Origin: Tsuneonella sediminis
Lineage (GTDB): Bacteria > Pseudomonadota > Alphaproteobacteria > Sphingomonadales > Sphingomonadaceae
DNA: 64,000 nt
Reading direction: 5' to 3'
Assembly: GCF_051912845.1 (NCBI RefSeq)
Contig: NZ_JBNCBU010000003.1
Coordinates: 1-64,000, forward strand
A program made the translations under genes and the position numbers. The notes beneath the pieces are model-generated. The model was not told the DNA's origin, ran no database searches, and saw only the letters and a list, made by a program, of their open reading frames with translations. Positions 54,273-63,491 of this stretch are shown here, piece after piece (the first letter of the stretch is position 1; each line of letters begins with the position of its first letter).

Positions 54273-54300
54273 GCCCAGCTTGCGCCCGGGTTGACGTCGC

Positions 54301-55206
54301 GTGACCGACGACGCGATCGTCCCCGATACCCAGCACCGCGGGATCGTGGCCTCGCTGCCGCAACTCCCCCGCGATCTTGCCATGCTCGCGCGGTTCGACC
54401 GGCCGATCGGCTGGTGGCTGCTGTTCTGGCCCTGCGCGTGGGGCGTGTGGCTGGCGGGCGCGGGGTGGCAGCTTGGGCTGCTCGGCTGGCTGCTTCTCGG
54501 CAGCATCGCGATGCGCGGGGCGGGGTGCGTCTACAACGACATCGTCGATGCCGATCTCGACCGGCAGGTTGCGCGGACCGCCAGCCGCCCGGTCGCAAGC
54601 GGCCGCATATCGACCCGCGCCGCGTGGTTCTGGCTTGCCGCGCTGTGCGCGGTCGGCCTTGTCGTCCTGCTGCAACTGCGCTGGCAGGCGCAGCTCGTCG
54701 CGCTGGCCAGCCTTGCCCTGGTCGCCGCCTATCCCTTCATGAAGCGGATCACGTGGTGGCCGCAGGCGTGGCTGGGTCTCGTCTTCACCTGGGGGGCGCT
54801 CGTCGGCTGGACCGAAATCCGGCTCGATCATCCCGGCGTCGTGGCCGCGCTTTATGCCGGCGCGTTCTTCTGGTGCATGGGCTACGATACGATCTACGCG
54901 TTGCAGGACCGCGAGGACGACGCACTGGTCGGGATTCGGTCGAGCGCGCTGCGGCTGGGCGACGCGGTCCAGGCCGCGGTGCTCGCGTTCTATTGCCTCG
55001 CACTCACGCTGTGGGGCCTAGCGTTCTGGCTGCTGCGCGCGGACTGGATCGCACTCCTCGCGCTGGCGCCTGTGGCTGCGCACCTCCTGTGGCAGGGGCT
55101 GACCCTCGACTCGGCCGATCCTACCAACCCGCTCGCCCGGTTCCGCTCGAACCGGACCGCGGGCCTGCTCATGGCCGCGGCGTGCTTCGTCGCCGGCAAT
55201 GCGTGA
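54301..55206 (+). CDS. ubiA: 4-hydroxybenzoate octaprenyltransferase
   Basis: The 301-residue membrane prenyltransferase attaches the isoprenoid tail to 4-hydroxybenzoate in ubiquinone synthesis. Both aspartate-rich motifs are present: NDIVDADLDRQVARTASRP near residues 80-98 and YDTIYALQDREDD near residues 195-207. About eight membrane helices are predicted. A GTG start follows a GTTGAC... leader without a strong SD. The SRAP gene starts 12 bases after it, so they are co-transcribed. Confidence 0.95.
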   Translation: MTDDAIVPDTQHRGIVASLPQLPRDLAMLARFDRPIGWWLLFWPCAWGVWLAGAGWQLGLLGWLLLGSIAMRGAGCVYNDIVDADLDRQVARTASRPVASGRISTRAAWFWLAALCAVGLVVLLQLRWQAQLVALASLALVAAYPFMKRITWWPQAWLGLVFTWGALVGWTEIRLDHPGVVAALYAGAFFWCMGYDTIYALQDREDDALVGIRSSALRLGDAVQAAVLAFYCLALTLWGLAFWLLRADWIALLALAPVAAHLLWQGLTLDSADPTNPLARFRSNRTAGLLMAAACFVAGNA

Positions 55207-55218
55207 GGGCAGCGGTCG

Positions 55219-55848
55219 GTGTGCAACCTCTACCGCATGACGAAGACCGCTGCCGAGGTCGCGAACTGGTTTGAAGCGATCAACGAAGCGGCCGGCGCCA
55301 ACTTCGCGGAGGAACTCTATCCCGGCTATCCCGGGCTCGTCGTCTCGGAAGGGCGGGTGCGCGCGATGAACTGGGGGTTTCCGGTCGTCCTCAAGGGCAA
55401 GAAGGGCCAGCCATTGAAGCCCAAGCCAGTGACGAACGCGCGCGACGACAAGCTGACCACCGCTTTCTGGCGCGACAGCTTCGCCAGGCGGCGCTGCCTC
55501 ATCCCGGTAACGCAATGGGCCGAAGCGGAGGGAAAGCCCGGACGGATGACCCGGACATGGTACAGCCTCGCGGGCCACGATCTCTTCGCCGTCGCCGGGC
55601 TGTGGCGGCCGACGGCGGAATGGGGTCATTCCTACACGATGGTCATGGCCGATGCCTGTTCGCAGATGGTCGAGGTCCATGACAGGATGCCGGTAATCCT
55701 CACCCGCGAGCAATGGGGCCCGTGGCTCGGGGGCGCGGAGCACGAGGCGCTGGCGCTTGCACGTACTTGCGACCTTGAACTGGCGGTGGAGCGGACCGAC
55801 GCTCTGTGGGTGACCGGCGAGCGCCCGGCGCAGAATCCGCTGTTCTAG
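55219..55848 (+). CDS. SOS response-associated peptidase (SRAP/HMCES/YedK)
   Basis: The 209-residue protein has the catalytic Cys2 exposed after removal of the start residue (MCNLYRM). SRAP proteins use it to form a covalent, self-reversing link with abasic sites in single-stranded DNA. The other active-site residues are Asn in PVTNARDDK, Glu in TQWAEAEGKPG and His in VHDRMPVIL. A GTG start 12 bases after ubiA, with an MFS gene 7 bases after, gives a three-gene operon. The WAEAEGKPG segment differs somewhat from the usual GFYEW. Confidence 0.9.
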   Translation: MCNLYRMTKTAAEVANWFEAINEAAGANFAEELYPGYPGLVVSEGRVRAMNWGFPVVLKGKKGQPLKPKPVTNARDDKLTTAFWRDSFARRRCLIPVTQWAEAEGKPGRMTRTWYSLAGHDLFAVAGLWRPTAEWGHSYTMVMADACSQMVEVHDRMPVILTREQWGPWLGGAEHEALALARTCDLELAVERTDALWVTGERPAQNPLF

Positions 55849-55855
55849 GCCTGCC

Positions 55856-57070
55856 GTGACGAACCCGCCGCGCTTCCTTACCACGGGGCAGGAATACCTG
55901 CTCGCGCTGGCGGCCGCAGTGGTCACGGCGAATGCCTATTACATCCATCCCATCATCGGCGATGTCGCTCAACACTTTGGCGTCAGCGCCGCGCGCATCG
56001 GGCTGGTGCCGGCGCTGAACCAGCTTGCGGTCGCGGTCGGCATCCTGTTGTTGCTGCCGCTTGGCGACCGATACTCGAACCGGACGCTCACGATCGTGTT
56101 CACGACCGGGCAATGCGCGGGCCTCGTCACGATGACGGTCGCGCGCGACTTCGCGCTCTTCACCGCCGGATCGACCCTGCTGGGGTTCTTCACAATCGCG
56201 CCTTACCTGCTGCCGGCCTACGCCTCCAAGCGCGTCGCGCCCGACCGGCTCGGCCACGTGACCGCTACGCTGACTGCCGGGGTCATCTTCGGCATCCTGA
56301 TCGCGCGGGTGGGGGCGGGCGTGGTTGCGCACTATTTCGGCTGGCGGACCGTCTACTGGCTGGCCAGCGGCGCGATGATCGCGATCACCGTCGCTCTGCC
56401 CCGGATCATGTCGGGCGCACCTGCCGAGCGCGAGGCGAGCCCGCTTTCGTACGGGCGACTGCTGCTGTCGCTCGTCACGCTCGCGCGCACGCACCGCGAG
56501 ATCCTGATCTCGGGCGCGATCCAGGGGATCGGTTTCGGCCAGTTCATCGCGTTGTGGCTGGGCCTCGCGTTGCACTTCACCGGCCCCGAGATGAATTACG
56601 GTACCGACGTGGTCGGCTACCTCGCCGGCTTTGCGGCCGTCAGCGTGTTCACGACGCCGATGTGGGGAAGGATGGCCGACCGGATCGGTCCGCGCCGCGC
56701 GCGCGTGACGTTCGCGCTCGTGCAGACCGCCGGGTGCGCTCTGTTGCTGCCGTTCGGCTGGAACCTGTGGCTGCTGATGATCCCGCTGCTGCTGGGCAAC
56801 GTCGTCGGCCCGGCGATCGACGTCACCAGCCGCATGACCTTCCTGTCGCTCGCGCCCGAAGTGCGCACGCGGCTGACGACGATCTATATCGTGATGATGT
56901 TCGTGGGGGGTGGCGCGGGGAGCCTGGCGGGCACGGCGGTATTCGATGCCTTCGGTTGGACCGGAACCGCGCTCTACGTCAGTGCTTCCTGCCTCGTCCT
57001 CACCGCGCTCAGCGTGGTCGGATATCGCCTTTACGGATCGGGCGAGAGGGACGGGACTTCACGGGTATAG
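55856..57070 (+). CDS. MFS transporter (YgaY/arabinose-efflux-like)
   Basis: The 404-residue permease has twelve predicted helices. The start TANAYYIHPIIGDVAQHFG and the loop LLLPLGDRYSNRTLT fit the sugar- and drug-efflux MFS subgroup that includes YgaY. GRMADRIGPRRAR in the central loop repeats motif A. The substrate is unknown. It is the third gene of the ubiA-SRAP operon. Its 3' end overlaps the convergent VOC gene by 40 bases, so expression of the two may interfere. Confidence 0.85.
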   Translation: MTNPPRFLTTGQEYLLALAAAVVTANAYYIHPIIGDVAQHFGVSAARIGLVPALNQLAVAVGILLLLPLGDRYSNRTLTIVFTTGQCAGLVTMTVARDFALFTAGSTLLGFFTIAPYLLPAYASKRVAPDRLGHVTATLTAGVIFGILIARVGAGVVAHYFGWRTVYWLASGAMIAITVALPRIMSGAPAEREASPLSYGRLLLSLVTLARTHREILISGAIQGIGFGQFIALWLGLALHFTGPEMNYGTDVVGYLAGFAAVSVFTTPMWGRMADRIGPRRARVTFALVQTAGCALLLPFGWNLWLLMIPLLLGNVVGPAIDVTSRMTFLSLAPEVRTRLTTIYIVMMFVGGGAGSLAGTAVFDAFGWTGTALYVSASCLVLTALSVVGYRLYGSGERDGTSRV

Positions 57071-57432
57071 CTCACGATCTCCCACTCGATTCCGTCCCAG
57101 TCGAAGAAGTAGAAGCGCCGGCCCGGCTCGTAGTCGCCATGGTTGATCGCCTCGAGGCCTGCCTCGACCACGACGCGTTCGGCGGACTCGAGATCGTCCA
57201 CCACAAGCGCGACGTGCTGCAATGGCCGGCCTTTCTCGAACGGCCCGCGGATGTCGGGATGGCAGTAAAGCGCGACATAGGCATCGTCGTTTCCGCAATG
57301 GATCGTCCGGCCGCCCATAAGCGAAGGCCCTTCCCAACGCCGCCGCCAGCCGGCCAGCCGGCCAAGCAGGTCGGCCATGCGATCGGGGTCCGAGACCGAG
57401 ATGTTGACGTGTTCCAGCGTGCCCGTGGGCAT
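57031..57432 (-). CDS. VOC-family (glyoxalase/dioxygenase fold) protein
   Basis: The 133-residue protein has the two babbababb vicinal oxygen chelate modules: LEHVNISVSDPDRMADLL at the start and LQHVALVVDDLESAERVV near residue 75. Possible metal ligands are His in LEHVN, His in LQHVA and Glu in WEIVSY. Such enzymes cleave or conjugate small electrophiles or antibiotics. It lies divergent from soxR and carries the SoxR box in its promoter region. This suggests a role in defence against redox-active compounds. Confidence 0.82.
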   Translation of the reverse strand: MPTGTLEHVNISVSDPDRMADLLGRLAGWRRRWEGPSLMGGRTIHCGNDDAYVALYCHPDIRGPFEKGRPLQHVALVVDDLESAERVVVEAGLEAINHGDYEPGRRFYFFDWDGIEWEIVSYTREVPSLSPDP

Positions 57433-57487
57433 CGTTCGCCTCCTGCTGTTCGATGCGGATCGAATCGTCCGCTTGGCGTTGATGCAA

Positions 57488-57505
57488 CCTCAAGCTAGGT
57501 TGAGG
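57488..57505. promoter_or_regulatory. SoxR operator
   Basis: CCTCAAGCTAGGTTGAGG is an 18-bp dyad with perfect outer arms (CCTCAA/TTGAGG), close to the SoxR consensus CCTCAAGTTAACTTGAGG. It lies in a 19-base spacer between TTGACC and CATCAA read toward the VOC gene. The long spacer is typical of MerR-family promoters. It is placed 15 bases before soxR, so SoxR should control both divergent genes. Confidence 0.8.
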
Positions 57506-57520
57506 TCAAGGAGATTCGCG

Positions 57521-57964
57521 ATGAGGTTGCGATCCACCGACCTGTTGTCGATTGGAGAACTCGCGCGGCGCACCGGACTCAGCGTGTCTGCGATCCGCTA
57601 TTACGAGGCGCGCGGCCTGGTCGAGCCGATCCGAACCGCCGGAAACCAGCGGCGATTCCTGCGGGGCGACATCCGCCGGTTGAGCTTCGTGCTGATCGCG
57701 CAGCACCTCGGTCTCTCGCTTGCCGAGATTGAGGGCGAACTGGCCCGCCTGCCACAGGGGCGCAACCCGACGGCGGCAGATTGGAAGCGGATCAGCCGCC
57801 GCGTGCGCAGCGCGATCGATGCGAAGATCGCGACGCTCGAGAAGACCCGGGCGGACCTCGATGGATGCATCGGCTGCGGTTGCCTGAGCCTGAGGAAATG
57901 CAGGCTCTACAATCCGGGGGACCGCTGGGGCGAAAGCGGCGCGGGACCGCGGGTCCTGCGCTGA
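57521..57964 (+). CDS. soxR: redox-sensing MerR-family regulator SoxR
   Basis: The 147-residue protein has a MerR-type winged HTH (LSIGELARRTGLSVSAIRYYEARGLV), followed by the dimerisation helix and the [2Fe-2S] site CIGCGCLSLRKC (Cys116, 119, 121, 127). This is the SoxR hallmark. Oxidation by redox-cycling compounds activates transcription from promoters with a 19-base spacer. ATG at 57521 fits the normal N-terminus. There is no soxS, as expected outside enterics, so SoxR probably controls the VOC gene and perhaps transporters directly. Confidence 0.95.
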   Translation: MRLRSTDLLSIGELARRTGLSVSAIRYYEARGLVEPIRTAGNQRRFLRGDIRRLSFVLIAQHLGLSLAEIEGELARLPQGRNPTAADWKRISRRVRSAIDAKIATLEKTRADLDGCIGCGCLSLRKCRLYNPGDRWGESGAGPRVLR

Positions 57965-57976
57965 TACCGCGGGGAT

Positions 57977-58501
57977 CTAGTGCTCGGGCGCCAGGTCGGG
58001 GTCGAGATCGCGCGGGCGGGCAAAGTGGACGAGCCTTGCGCACGGCGCGCCAAGCTCGGTCCAGTCTTCCAGGTCAAGTTCGAGCAGCGCGAACGACGCG
58101 GTGGGAAACTTGACCGCCGCTTCGTCGAACAACGCATTTTCGTTGGCGGGAGGGATGAGCTTGAGCAGGACGTCCTGCATCCCGGGATTGTGGCCCGCCA
58201 TCAGCACCGCCGCGGCATCGCCGCAGCCTTGCAGCACCTCGATCAGCGTCTCGACGTCGGCAAGGTAGATGCGCTGGTCCCAGCGGACATCGGCACCGGG
58301 CATGGCCTCGGCCAGGGTGGCCTTTACCCGTTCTGCGGGGCTGGCGACGACGAGATCGAAATCGATGCCCCGTTCGCCGATGTGTTCGCCGATCAGCCGC
58401 GCGCCGCGGCGACCGCGGTCGTTCAAGCCGCGATCGAAGTCGCGCTGGCCGATGTCGTCCCAGTCGGACTTGGCGTGACGCAGCAGGCCGAGGCGCTTCA
58501 C
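57977..58501 (-). CDS. SixA-like histidine phosphatase
   Basis: The 174-residue protein has the histidine-phosphatase start RLGLLRHAKSDWDD with the RHA(K/G) motif (His near residue 8), Arg in the ASPAERVKAT region, and the second His in AGHNPGMQD. SixA-type enzymes dephosphorylate phospho-His domains, often of phosphotransferase systems. GTG at 58501 is chosen, since it lies 10 bases after the helicase stop. A longer frame to 58549 would overlap the helicase gene by 38 bases. Confidence 0.85.
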   Translation of the reverse strand: MKRLGLLRHAKSDWDDIGQRDFDRGLNDRGRRGARLIGEHIGERGIDFDLVVASPAERVKATLAEAMPGADVRWDQRIYLADVETLIEVLQGCGDAAAVLMAGHNPGMQDVLLKLIPPANENALFDEAAVKFPTASFALLELDLEDWTELGAPCARLVHFARPRDLDPDLAPEH

Positions 58502-58511
58502 TTGGCTTGGC

Positions 58512-61235
58512 TCATCCCTCTTGCGACGCCGGGGCGGCGACGCTCTCATCCTCGACGCCGCATCGTCCCTCCTGCAGGCGTTGTAAAGCCTCGTCGAGCG
58601 TCACGCGCTGGACCGGGGTTCCCACGGGAAACGCGGTGAGAAGGCGGCTGGGGAACGCGGGCGAGAGCACCACGAAGTGGCCGCGGTCGTCCTTGCTGCG
58701 GATCAATCGTCCGAACGCCTGCGCCAGCCGCGCGCGGATGATCCTGTCGTCGTAGGCGCTGCCACCGCCGGCTGCGCGCCGTGCGCGGTGCAGGATCGTC
58801 GGGCGTGGCCAGGGCACCTGCTCCATTACGACGCAGCGCAAGGATCGGCCAGGGACGTCGACCCCGTCGCGCAGGGCATCGGTGCCGAGCAGGCTCGCCG
58901 CCGGATCGTCGCGGAAGATGTCGACCAGCGTGCCGGTGTCGATCGGATCGACATGCTGCGAATAGAGCGGCAGGCCTGATCGGGCGAGCCGGTCGGCGAT
59001 GCGGCCATGCACCGCGCGAAGCCGCCGGATCGCGGTGAACAGGCCCAGCACGCCGCCCCCGCATGCCTCGACGATCCTCCCGTATGCGCCCGCGAGCGCC
59101 GGGATATCGCCGCGCTGTACGTCGGTCACGATAAGGACCTCGGCATTGGCGGCGTAATCGAACGGGCTCTCCGCTTCGCCGAGACGCGGCGTGACCTCGA
59201 TATGGCGTGCCCCGCTGCGCGCGATCGCGGCGTCCCAGTCGGGTCCGTCCTTCAATGTCGCACTCGTCAGCATGACCCCGTGCGCCGGTTCGAGCACGAC
59301 GTGCGCGAACGGCTTCATCGGGTCGAGCCAGTGGCGATGCAGGCCAACATCGTATTCGCGGGTGTCGCTGCGCTCGACCGCGAGCCAGTCGATGAATTCG
59401 GGATCGCCGGGACCACCGAGCCGATCGAGCAGCGCCTCCCATGCGGCAAGCAGTTCGCATCGCCACAAGAGCGAATGGCGCGCGCCCTCGATGCGCGCGC
59501 GGCCCTGCGCGTCGAGCCAGTCGGGCGGATCGGCAAGGATCGCCTCGAGCCGCCCGCCGAGGCGCAGCAGGGGCGAACGGATCGCCGCCAGCGCGCCGGC
59601 TGCCTGCCCCGCGAGTTCGACCACGGGTCCGTCGAGCCCGGCTGCCTCGGTCTCGATGCCGTAACCCGCTTCCTGTCCGCCGCTCTCGTCGCGCGCGTAG
59701 GTGACTGCCCGCACCGCGCCGAGCAGCGCCTCGACGGGGCCGTGCGGGACGCCCTCGACGAGCCGCTGGAGCCAGCCGTCGGCGGGGAGCGCCTGCGCCG
59801 CCGCGAGCGCGGCTTCGATCGCCTTGCCGCCTGCCTCGTCGTAACTGGCGACATCCGCCAATCGCGCGGCAAGGCCGCGGCGCCGCCCGCGCGACTGCTT
59901 TTCCGGACCCACGATCCAGCGCCTGAGCTCGATCGCCTCCGCTCCGGTGAGTGCGGCGGCGAAAGTGCTGTCGGCCGCCTCGAACACGTGGTGCCCCTCG
60001 TCGAACACGATCCGGGTCGGTCGCTGGGCGTGATCGCGCCCACGCGCGGCGTTGATCATCACGAGCGCGTGATTGGCGATCACCAGGTCGGCCTGCGCCG
60101 AGGCGCGCGCCGCGTGTTCGATGAAGCATTTGCGGTAGTGCGGACAGCCGGCGTAGACGCACTCCCCGCGCTGGTCGGTCAGCGCGGCGATCCCGCGCTT
60201 CCTGAACAGCGTGCCGAGCCAGCCGGGCAGGTCGCCGCCGATCATGTCGCCGTCCTGGCTGAAGGCCGCCCAGCGCGCGACCAGTTGCGCTAGGATCGCC
60301 GCGCGGCCGCCGAAGCCCCCTTGCAGCGCGTCTTCGAGATTGAGGAGGCACAGGTAATTCTCGCGTCCCTTGCGGACCACGACGGGCCGCGAGCCGTCGG
60401 AACGCGCCGCCGGCCAGGCGCGACCGCTCTCGCCGCGGAGCTGGCGTTGCAGGTTCTTGGTGAAGGTAGAGACCCACACCGTGCCGCCCGATTTTTCCGC
60501 CCAGAGAGAGGCCGGTGCGAGGTAGCCGAGCGTCTTGCCGATGCCGGTACCAGCCTGCGCGAGGAGGACATGCGGGGTCCCCCGCTTTGCGCGCGGGGCA
60601 AAGACGCTGCCTGCATCGCGGGCGTATCTCCGCTGGCCTTCGCGCTGCTCCGCGCCTTTGCCGGTCAGGCGGGCGAGGCGGGCCTCGACCTCCTCCTCCT
60701 CGATCAGCACGTGCGCGGGCTGCGGTCGTTCGGGCCCTTCCTCCCACTCGGGCAGGCGCGCGAAGAGCCAGCGCTCGGCGCGCTCGGGTTTGCGGACGTG
60801 CGGCAGCAAGACCTGCGCCCACGGCCAGCGCAGGCGCACCAGCGACTGCAAGGAGGACCACGCTCCTTCGCGCTGCGCCCAGTCCTCGCCTTCGCACGTC
60901 GCGATCAGTTGGCCCGCGGCGCGCTGGAGAAAGGCGGGGACCGCGTCGTCGCTCGCCGGTTCGTCGATGCCCAGTGCGTGCGCCAGTCCCTTCGGCGTGG
61001 GCACCGCGAACTGCGCGGGGTGAACGAAAGCGAAAAGTTCGAGCAGGTCCAGACCCGACAGGTCCGGATAGCCGAGCCGGGTCGCGACCAGCGGCGCGTT
61101 GAGCAGTAGAAGCGGAGTATCCGCCGCGGCGGTAACCGCCTCGCCCTTGCTGCACGCCCGGGTGCTCGGCCCGTCCCGCAGCCAGGTCCCCGCATGGCTC
61201 GCGTGAAGCGCGGGGAGGGCAAGCTGAAAGGTCAC
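58512..61235 (-). CDS. XPD/DinG-like iron-sulfur ATP-dependent DNA helicase
   Basis: The 907-residue protein is a superfamily 2 helicase. Walker A is GTGIGKT at residues 229-235, the Walker B box is DEGHH (DEAH-like) near 425, and motif III is TSAT near 655. An Fe-S domain between motifs I and II is suggested by Cys in NYLCLLN and then CVYAGCPHYRKC, four Cys as in XPD and DinG. DinG-type enzymes unwind R-loops and damaged DNA. The first 200 residues are an added domain I cannot assign. SixA follows by 10 bases. Confidence 0.9.
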   Translation of the reverse strand: MTFQLALPALHASHAGTWLRDGPSTRACSKGEAVTAAADTPLLLLNAPLVATRLGYPDLSGLDLLELFAFVHPAQFAVPTPKGLAHALGIDEPASDDAVPAFLQRAAGQLIATCEGEDWAQREGAWSSLQSLVRLRWPWAQVLLPHVRKPERAERWLFARLPEWEEGPERPQPAHVLIEEEEVEARLARLTGKGAEQREGQRRYARDAGSVFAPRAKRGTPHVLLAQAGTGIGKTLGYLAPASLWAEKSGGTVWVSTFTKNLQRQLRGESGRAWPAARSDGSRPVVVRKGRENYLCLLNLEDALQGGFGGRAAILAQLVARWAAFSQDGDMIGGDLPGWLGTLFRKRGIAALTDQRGECVYAGCPHYRKCFIEHAARASAQADLVIANHALVMINAARGRDHAQRPTRIVFDEGHHVFEAADSTFAAALTGAEAIELRRWIVGPEKQSRGRRRGLAARLADVASYDEAGGKAIEAALAAAQALPADGWLQRLVEGVPHGPVEALLGAVRAVTYARDESGGQEAGYGIETEAAGLDGPVVELAGQAAGALAAIRSPLLRLGGRLEAILADPPDWLDAQGRARIEGARHSLLWRCELLAAWEALLDRLGGPGDPEFIDWLAVERSDTREYDVGLHRHWLDPMKPFAHVVLEPAHGVMLTSATLKDGPDWDAAIARSGARHIEVTPRLGEAESPFDYAANAEVLIVTDVQRGDIPALAGAYGRIVEACGGGVLGLFTAIRRLRAVHGRIADRLARSGLPLYSQHVDPIDTGTLVDIFRDDPAASLLGTDALRDGVDVPGRSLRCVVMEQVPWPRPTILHRARRAAGGGSAYDDRIIRARLAQAFGRLIRSKDDRGHFVVLSPAFPSRLLTAFPVGTPVQRVTLDEALQRLQEGRCGVEDESVAAPASQEG

Positions 61236-61333
61236 GTCCGATCCGTGAAAGAAGCAGAACGAAAAGTAAACATCTACGGGCCCCGGAAAGCCCGGCTTGC
61301 CACCGCCGCGCGCTTGCGCGATGGCGCACGGCG

Positions 61334-62941
61334 ATGACCGACGATGCCCTCATGGAAGCCGCCCGCACGTCCAAGGCCTGGCCGTTCGAGGAGGCGCGCA
61401 AACTGCTGAAGCGCTATCCCGACGGCCGCCGGCCCGACGGTCGGCCGGTCCTGTTCGAAACGGGGTACGGCCCAAGCGGCCTCCCGCATATCGGCACGTT
61501 CCAGGAGGTGCTGCGCACCACATTCGTGCGCCGCGCGTTCGAGGCGCTCACCGGCGGGGCGCCAACGCGGCTGGTCGCCTTTAGCGACGACATGGACGGC
61601 CTGCGCAAGGTGCCGGACAACGTGCCCAACCCGCAGTTGCTGGCGGACAACCTGGGCAAGCCACTCAGCCGCATTCCCGATCCGTTCGATGCCGGGTTCG
61701 AGAGTTTCGCGGCCCACAACAACGCGATGCTGCGGCGGTTTCTCGACCGGTTCGGCTTCGAATACGAGTTCGTCTCCTCCAGCGAGATGTACAATTCAGG
61801 CGCCTTCGACGACGGCCTGCGCGGCGTGCTGCGCAACTACCAGGCGATCCTCGACATCATGCTGCCTACGCTCAGGGCCGAGCGCGCCGCCACCTATTCG
61901 CCCGTCCTGCCCGTCAGCCCGGCGAGCGGCCGGGTGCTGCAGGTCCCGGTCGAGGTCGTCGACGCCGAGGCAGGCACGATCCGCTTCACCGACGAGGACG
62001 GCAGCGTCGTCGAGCAATCGGCGCTGGGGGGCAGCGCCAAGCTGCAGTGGAAGGTCGACTGGGCGATGCGCTGGGTCGAACTGGGCGTCGATTACGAAAT
62101 GTACGGCAAGGACCTGACCGACAGCGGCGTTCAGTCGGGCAGGATCGCGCAGGTGCTCGGCGGGCGGAGGCCCGAAGGGCTGGTGTACGAACTGTTCCTC
62201 GACGCGAACGGCGAGAAGATCTCGAAGTCGAAAGGCAACGGCCTGACGATCGAGGAATGGCTGACCTATGGCAGCGAGGAAAGCCTGGGGTTCTATATCT
62301 TCCCAAATCCCAAGAGCGCCAAGAGTCTGCACGCCGGGGTCATACCGCGGGCGGTCGATGACTATTGGCAATTCCGCGCCGCGCTGGCCGATCAGCCGAT
62401 CGAGAAGCGACTGGGCAATCCCGTCTGGCATCTTCTCGGCGTAACGGATCCGGAGCGCGCGGGGGCGGGCGATAGCCTGCCGGTGACCTATGCCCTTCTT
62501 CTCAATCTCGTCGGCGTACTCGGCCCGCACGCGACGCGCGAGCAGGTCTGGTCGTACCTCGCCAATTACGTCGACGATGCCGACCCGGCCGCGCATCCCG
62601 CGCTCGACCGGCTGGTGGACAACGCGCTCTCCTACAACCGCGAATTCGTGGCACCGGGTCTCGTGCGCGCCAGGCCGACCACGAACGAGGCGGCGGCGCT
62701 TCGGGAGCTCGACCGGCAACTGGCAAGTATGGAACCCGATACGCCCGCGGAAGATTTGCAGACCATGGTGTACGAAATCGGCAAACGCGAGGAGTTCGGT
62801 TTCGCCTCGCTGCGCGACTGGTTCCAGGCGCTGTACCGCACGCTGCTGGGCAGCGAGCAGGGGCCCCGCATGGGCAGCTTCATCGCGCTTTATGGGATTG
62901 CGAACACGCGCAAGCTGATCGCCGAGGCGCTGGCCCGGTGA
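61334..62941 (+). CDS. lysK: lysyl-tRNA synthetase, class I
   Basis: The 535-residue class I LysRS charges tRNA-Lys and is the form used by most alphaproteobacteria in place of the class II enzyme. The ATP-site signatures are GPSGLPHIG (HIGH-type) near residue 48 and KISKSKGNG (KMSKS-type) near residue 296. The tail contains ELDRQLASMEPDTPAEDLQ and the family-typical GSFIALYGI near the end. The TGA overlaps the GTG of the DUF1003 gene. Confidence 0.95.
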   Translation: MTDDALMEAARTSKAWPFEEARKLLKRYPDGRRPDGRPVLFETGYGPSGLPHIGTFQEVLRTTFVRRAFEALTGGAPTRLVAFSDDMDGLRKVPDNVPNPQLLADNLGKPLSRIPDPFDAGFESFAAHNNAMLRRFLDRFGFEYEFVSSSEMYNSGAFDDGLRGVLRNYQAILDIMLPTLRAERAATYSPVLPVSPASGRVLQVPVEVVDAEAGTIRFTDEDGSVVEQSALGGSAKLQWKVDWAMRWVELGVDYEMYGKDLTDSGVQSGRIAQVLGGRRPEGLVYELFLDANGEKISKSKGNGLTIEEWLTYGSEESLGFYIFPNPKSAKSLHAGVIPRAVDDYWQFRAALADQPIEKRLGNPVWHLLGVTDPERAGAGDSLPVTYALLLNLVGVLGPHATREQVWSYLANYVDDADPAAHPALDRLVDNALSYNREFVAPGLVRARPTTNEAAALRELDRQLASMEPDTPAEDLQTMVYEIGKREEFGFASLRDWFQALYRTLLGSEQGPRMGSFIALYGIANTRKLIAEALAR

Positions 62942-63486
62942 ACCGGTCCGCCGATCCCGAGAAGCTGGCGCGCGATCTTCTCGGGCGCGAACTTGCGGAA
63001 CTCGACGAGGAAGAGCAGGACGTCATCCAGCGTGTCGCGGCGGGATGCTACCTCGGGCTCGATGCATCAGAGGCGCAGCAGCTCGAAGCGAGCTTCGGCG
63101 ACCGCTTGGCAGACCGGGTTGCCGCGATCGGTGGCAGCTGGGGCTTCATCGTCGTCTTCATCGCCGTCATGGCGGCGTGGATGGCCCTCAACGTCACCCA
63201 CGCGATGGGCGTGGATTTCGACCCCTATCCGTTCATCCTTCTCAACCTGACGCTATCCACGCTGGCGGCGCTGCAGGCCCCCGTCATCCTGATGAGCCAG
63301 AACCGACAATCGAAGAAGGACCGGATTACCGCCCGCCACGACTACGAGGTCAACCTTCGCACCCAGCTGGAAATCGTGCGCCTGTCGCGCAAGCTCGACC
63401 GGATGATGCACATCGCGATCAAGGGGGCCAAGCGGGCGGAGGAAAACCTCGAGGACGTGGTCGGCGGGGTCATCGCCGACAAGTAG
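62938..63486 (+). CDS. DUF1003 membrane protein
   Basis: The 182-residue protein has a soluble N-part, two membrane helices near residues 65-110 (GGSWGFIVVFIAVMAAWMALN, then PFILLNLTLSTLAALQAPVILM) and a charged C-terminal helix, KLDRMMHIAIKGAKRAEENLEDV. The W-G-F-I and PYPFILLNL blocks identify DUF1003. Its role is unknown, although it is sometimes linked to cation stress. Its GTG overlaps the lysK stop by GTGA. It is convergent with the oxygenase gene 6 bases away. Confidence 0.87.
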   Translation: MNRSADPEKLARDLLGRELAELDEEEQDVIQRVAAGCYLGLDASEAQQLEASFGDRLADRVAAIGGSWGFIVVFIAVMAAWMALNVTHAMGVDFDPYPFILLNLTLSTLAALQAPVILMSQNRQSKKDRITARHDYEVNLRTQLEIVRLSRKLDRMMHIAIKGAKRAEENLEDVVGGVIADK

Positions 63487-63491
63487 GCCGG

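Noticed and set aside
57059..57493. A 144-codon minus-strand frame crossing the SoxR box
   Set aside because: It is a shifted frame of the VOC gene, Arg-rich and without the VOC motifs.
58546..61401. A 951-codon open frame on the minus strand, longer than the helicase
   Set aside because: It is a shifted frame of the helicase gene; only the 907-codon frame carries Walker A, DEGH and the Cys set.
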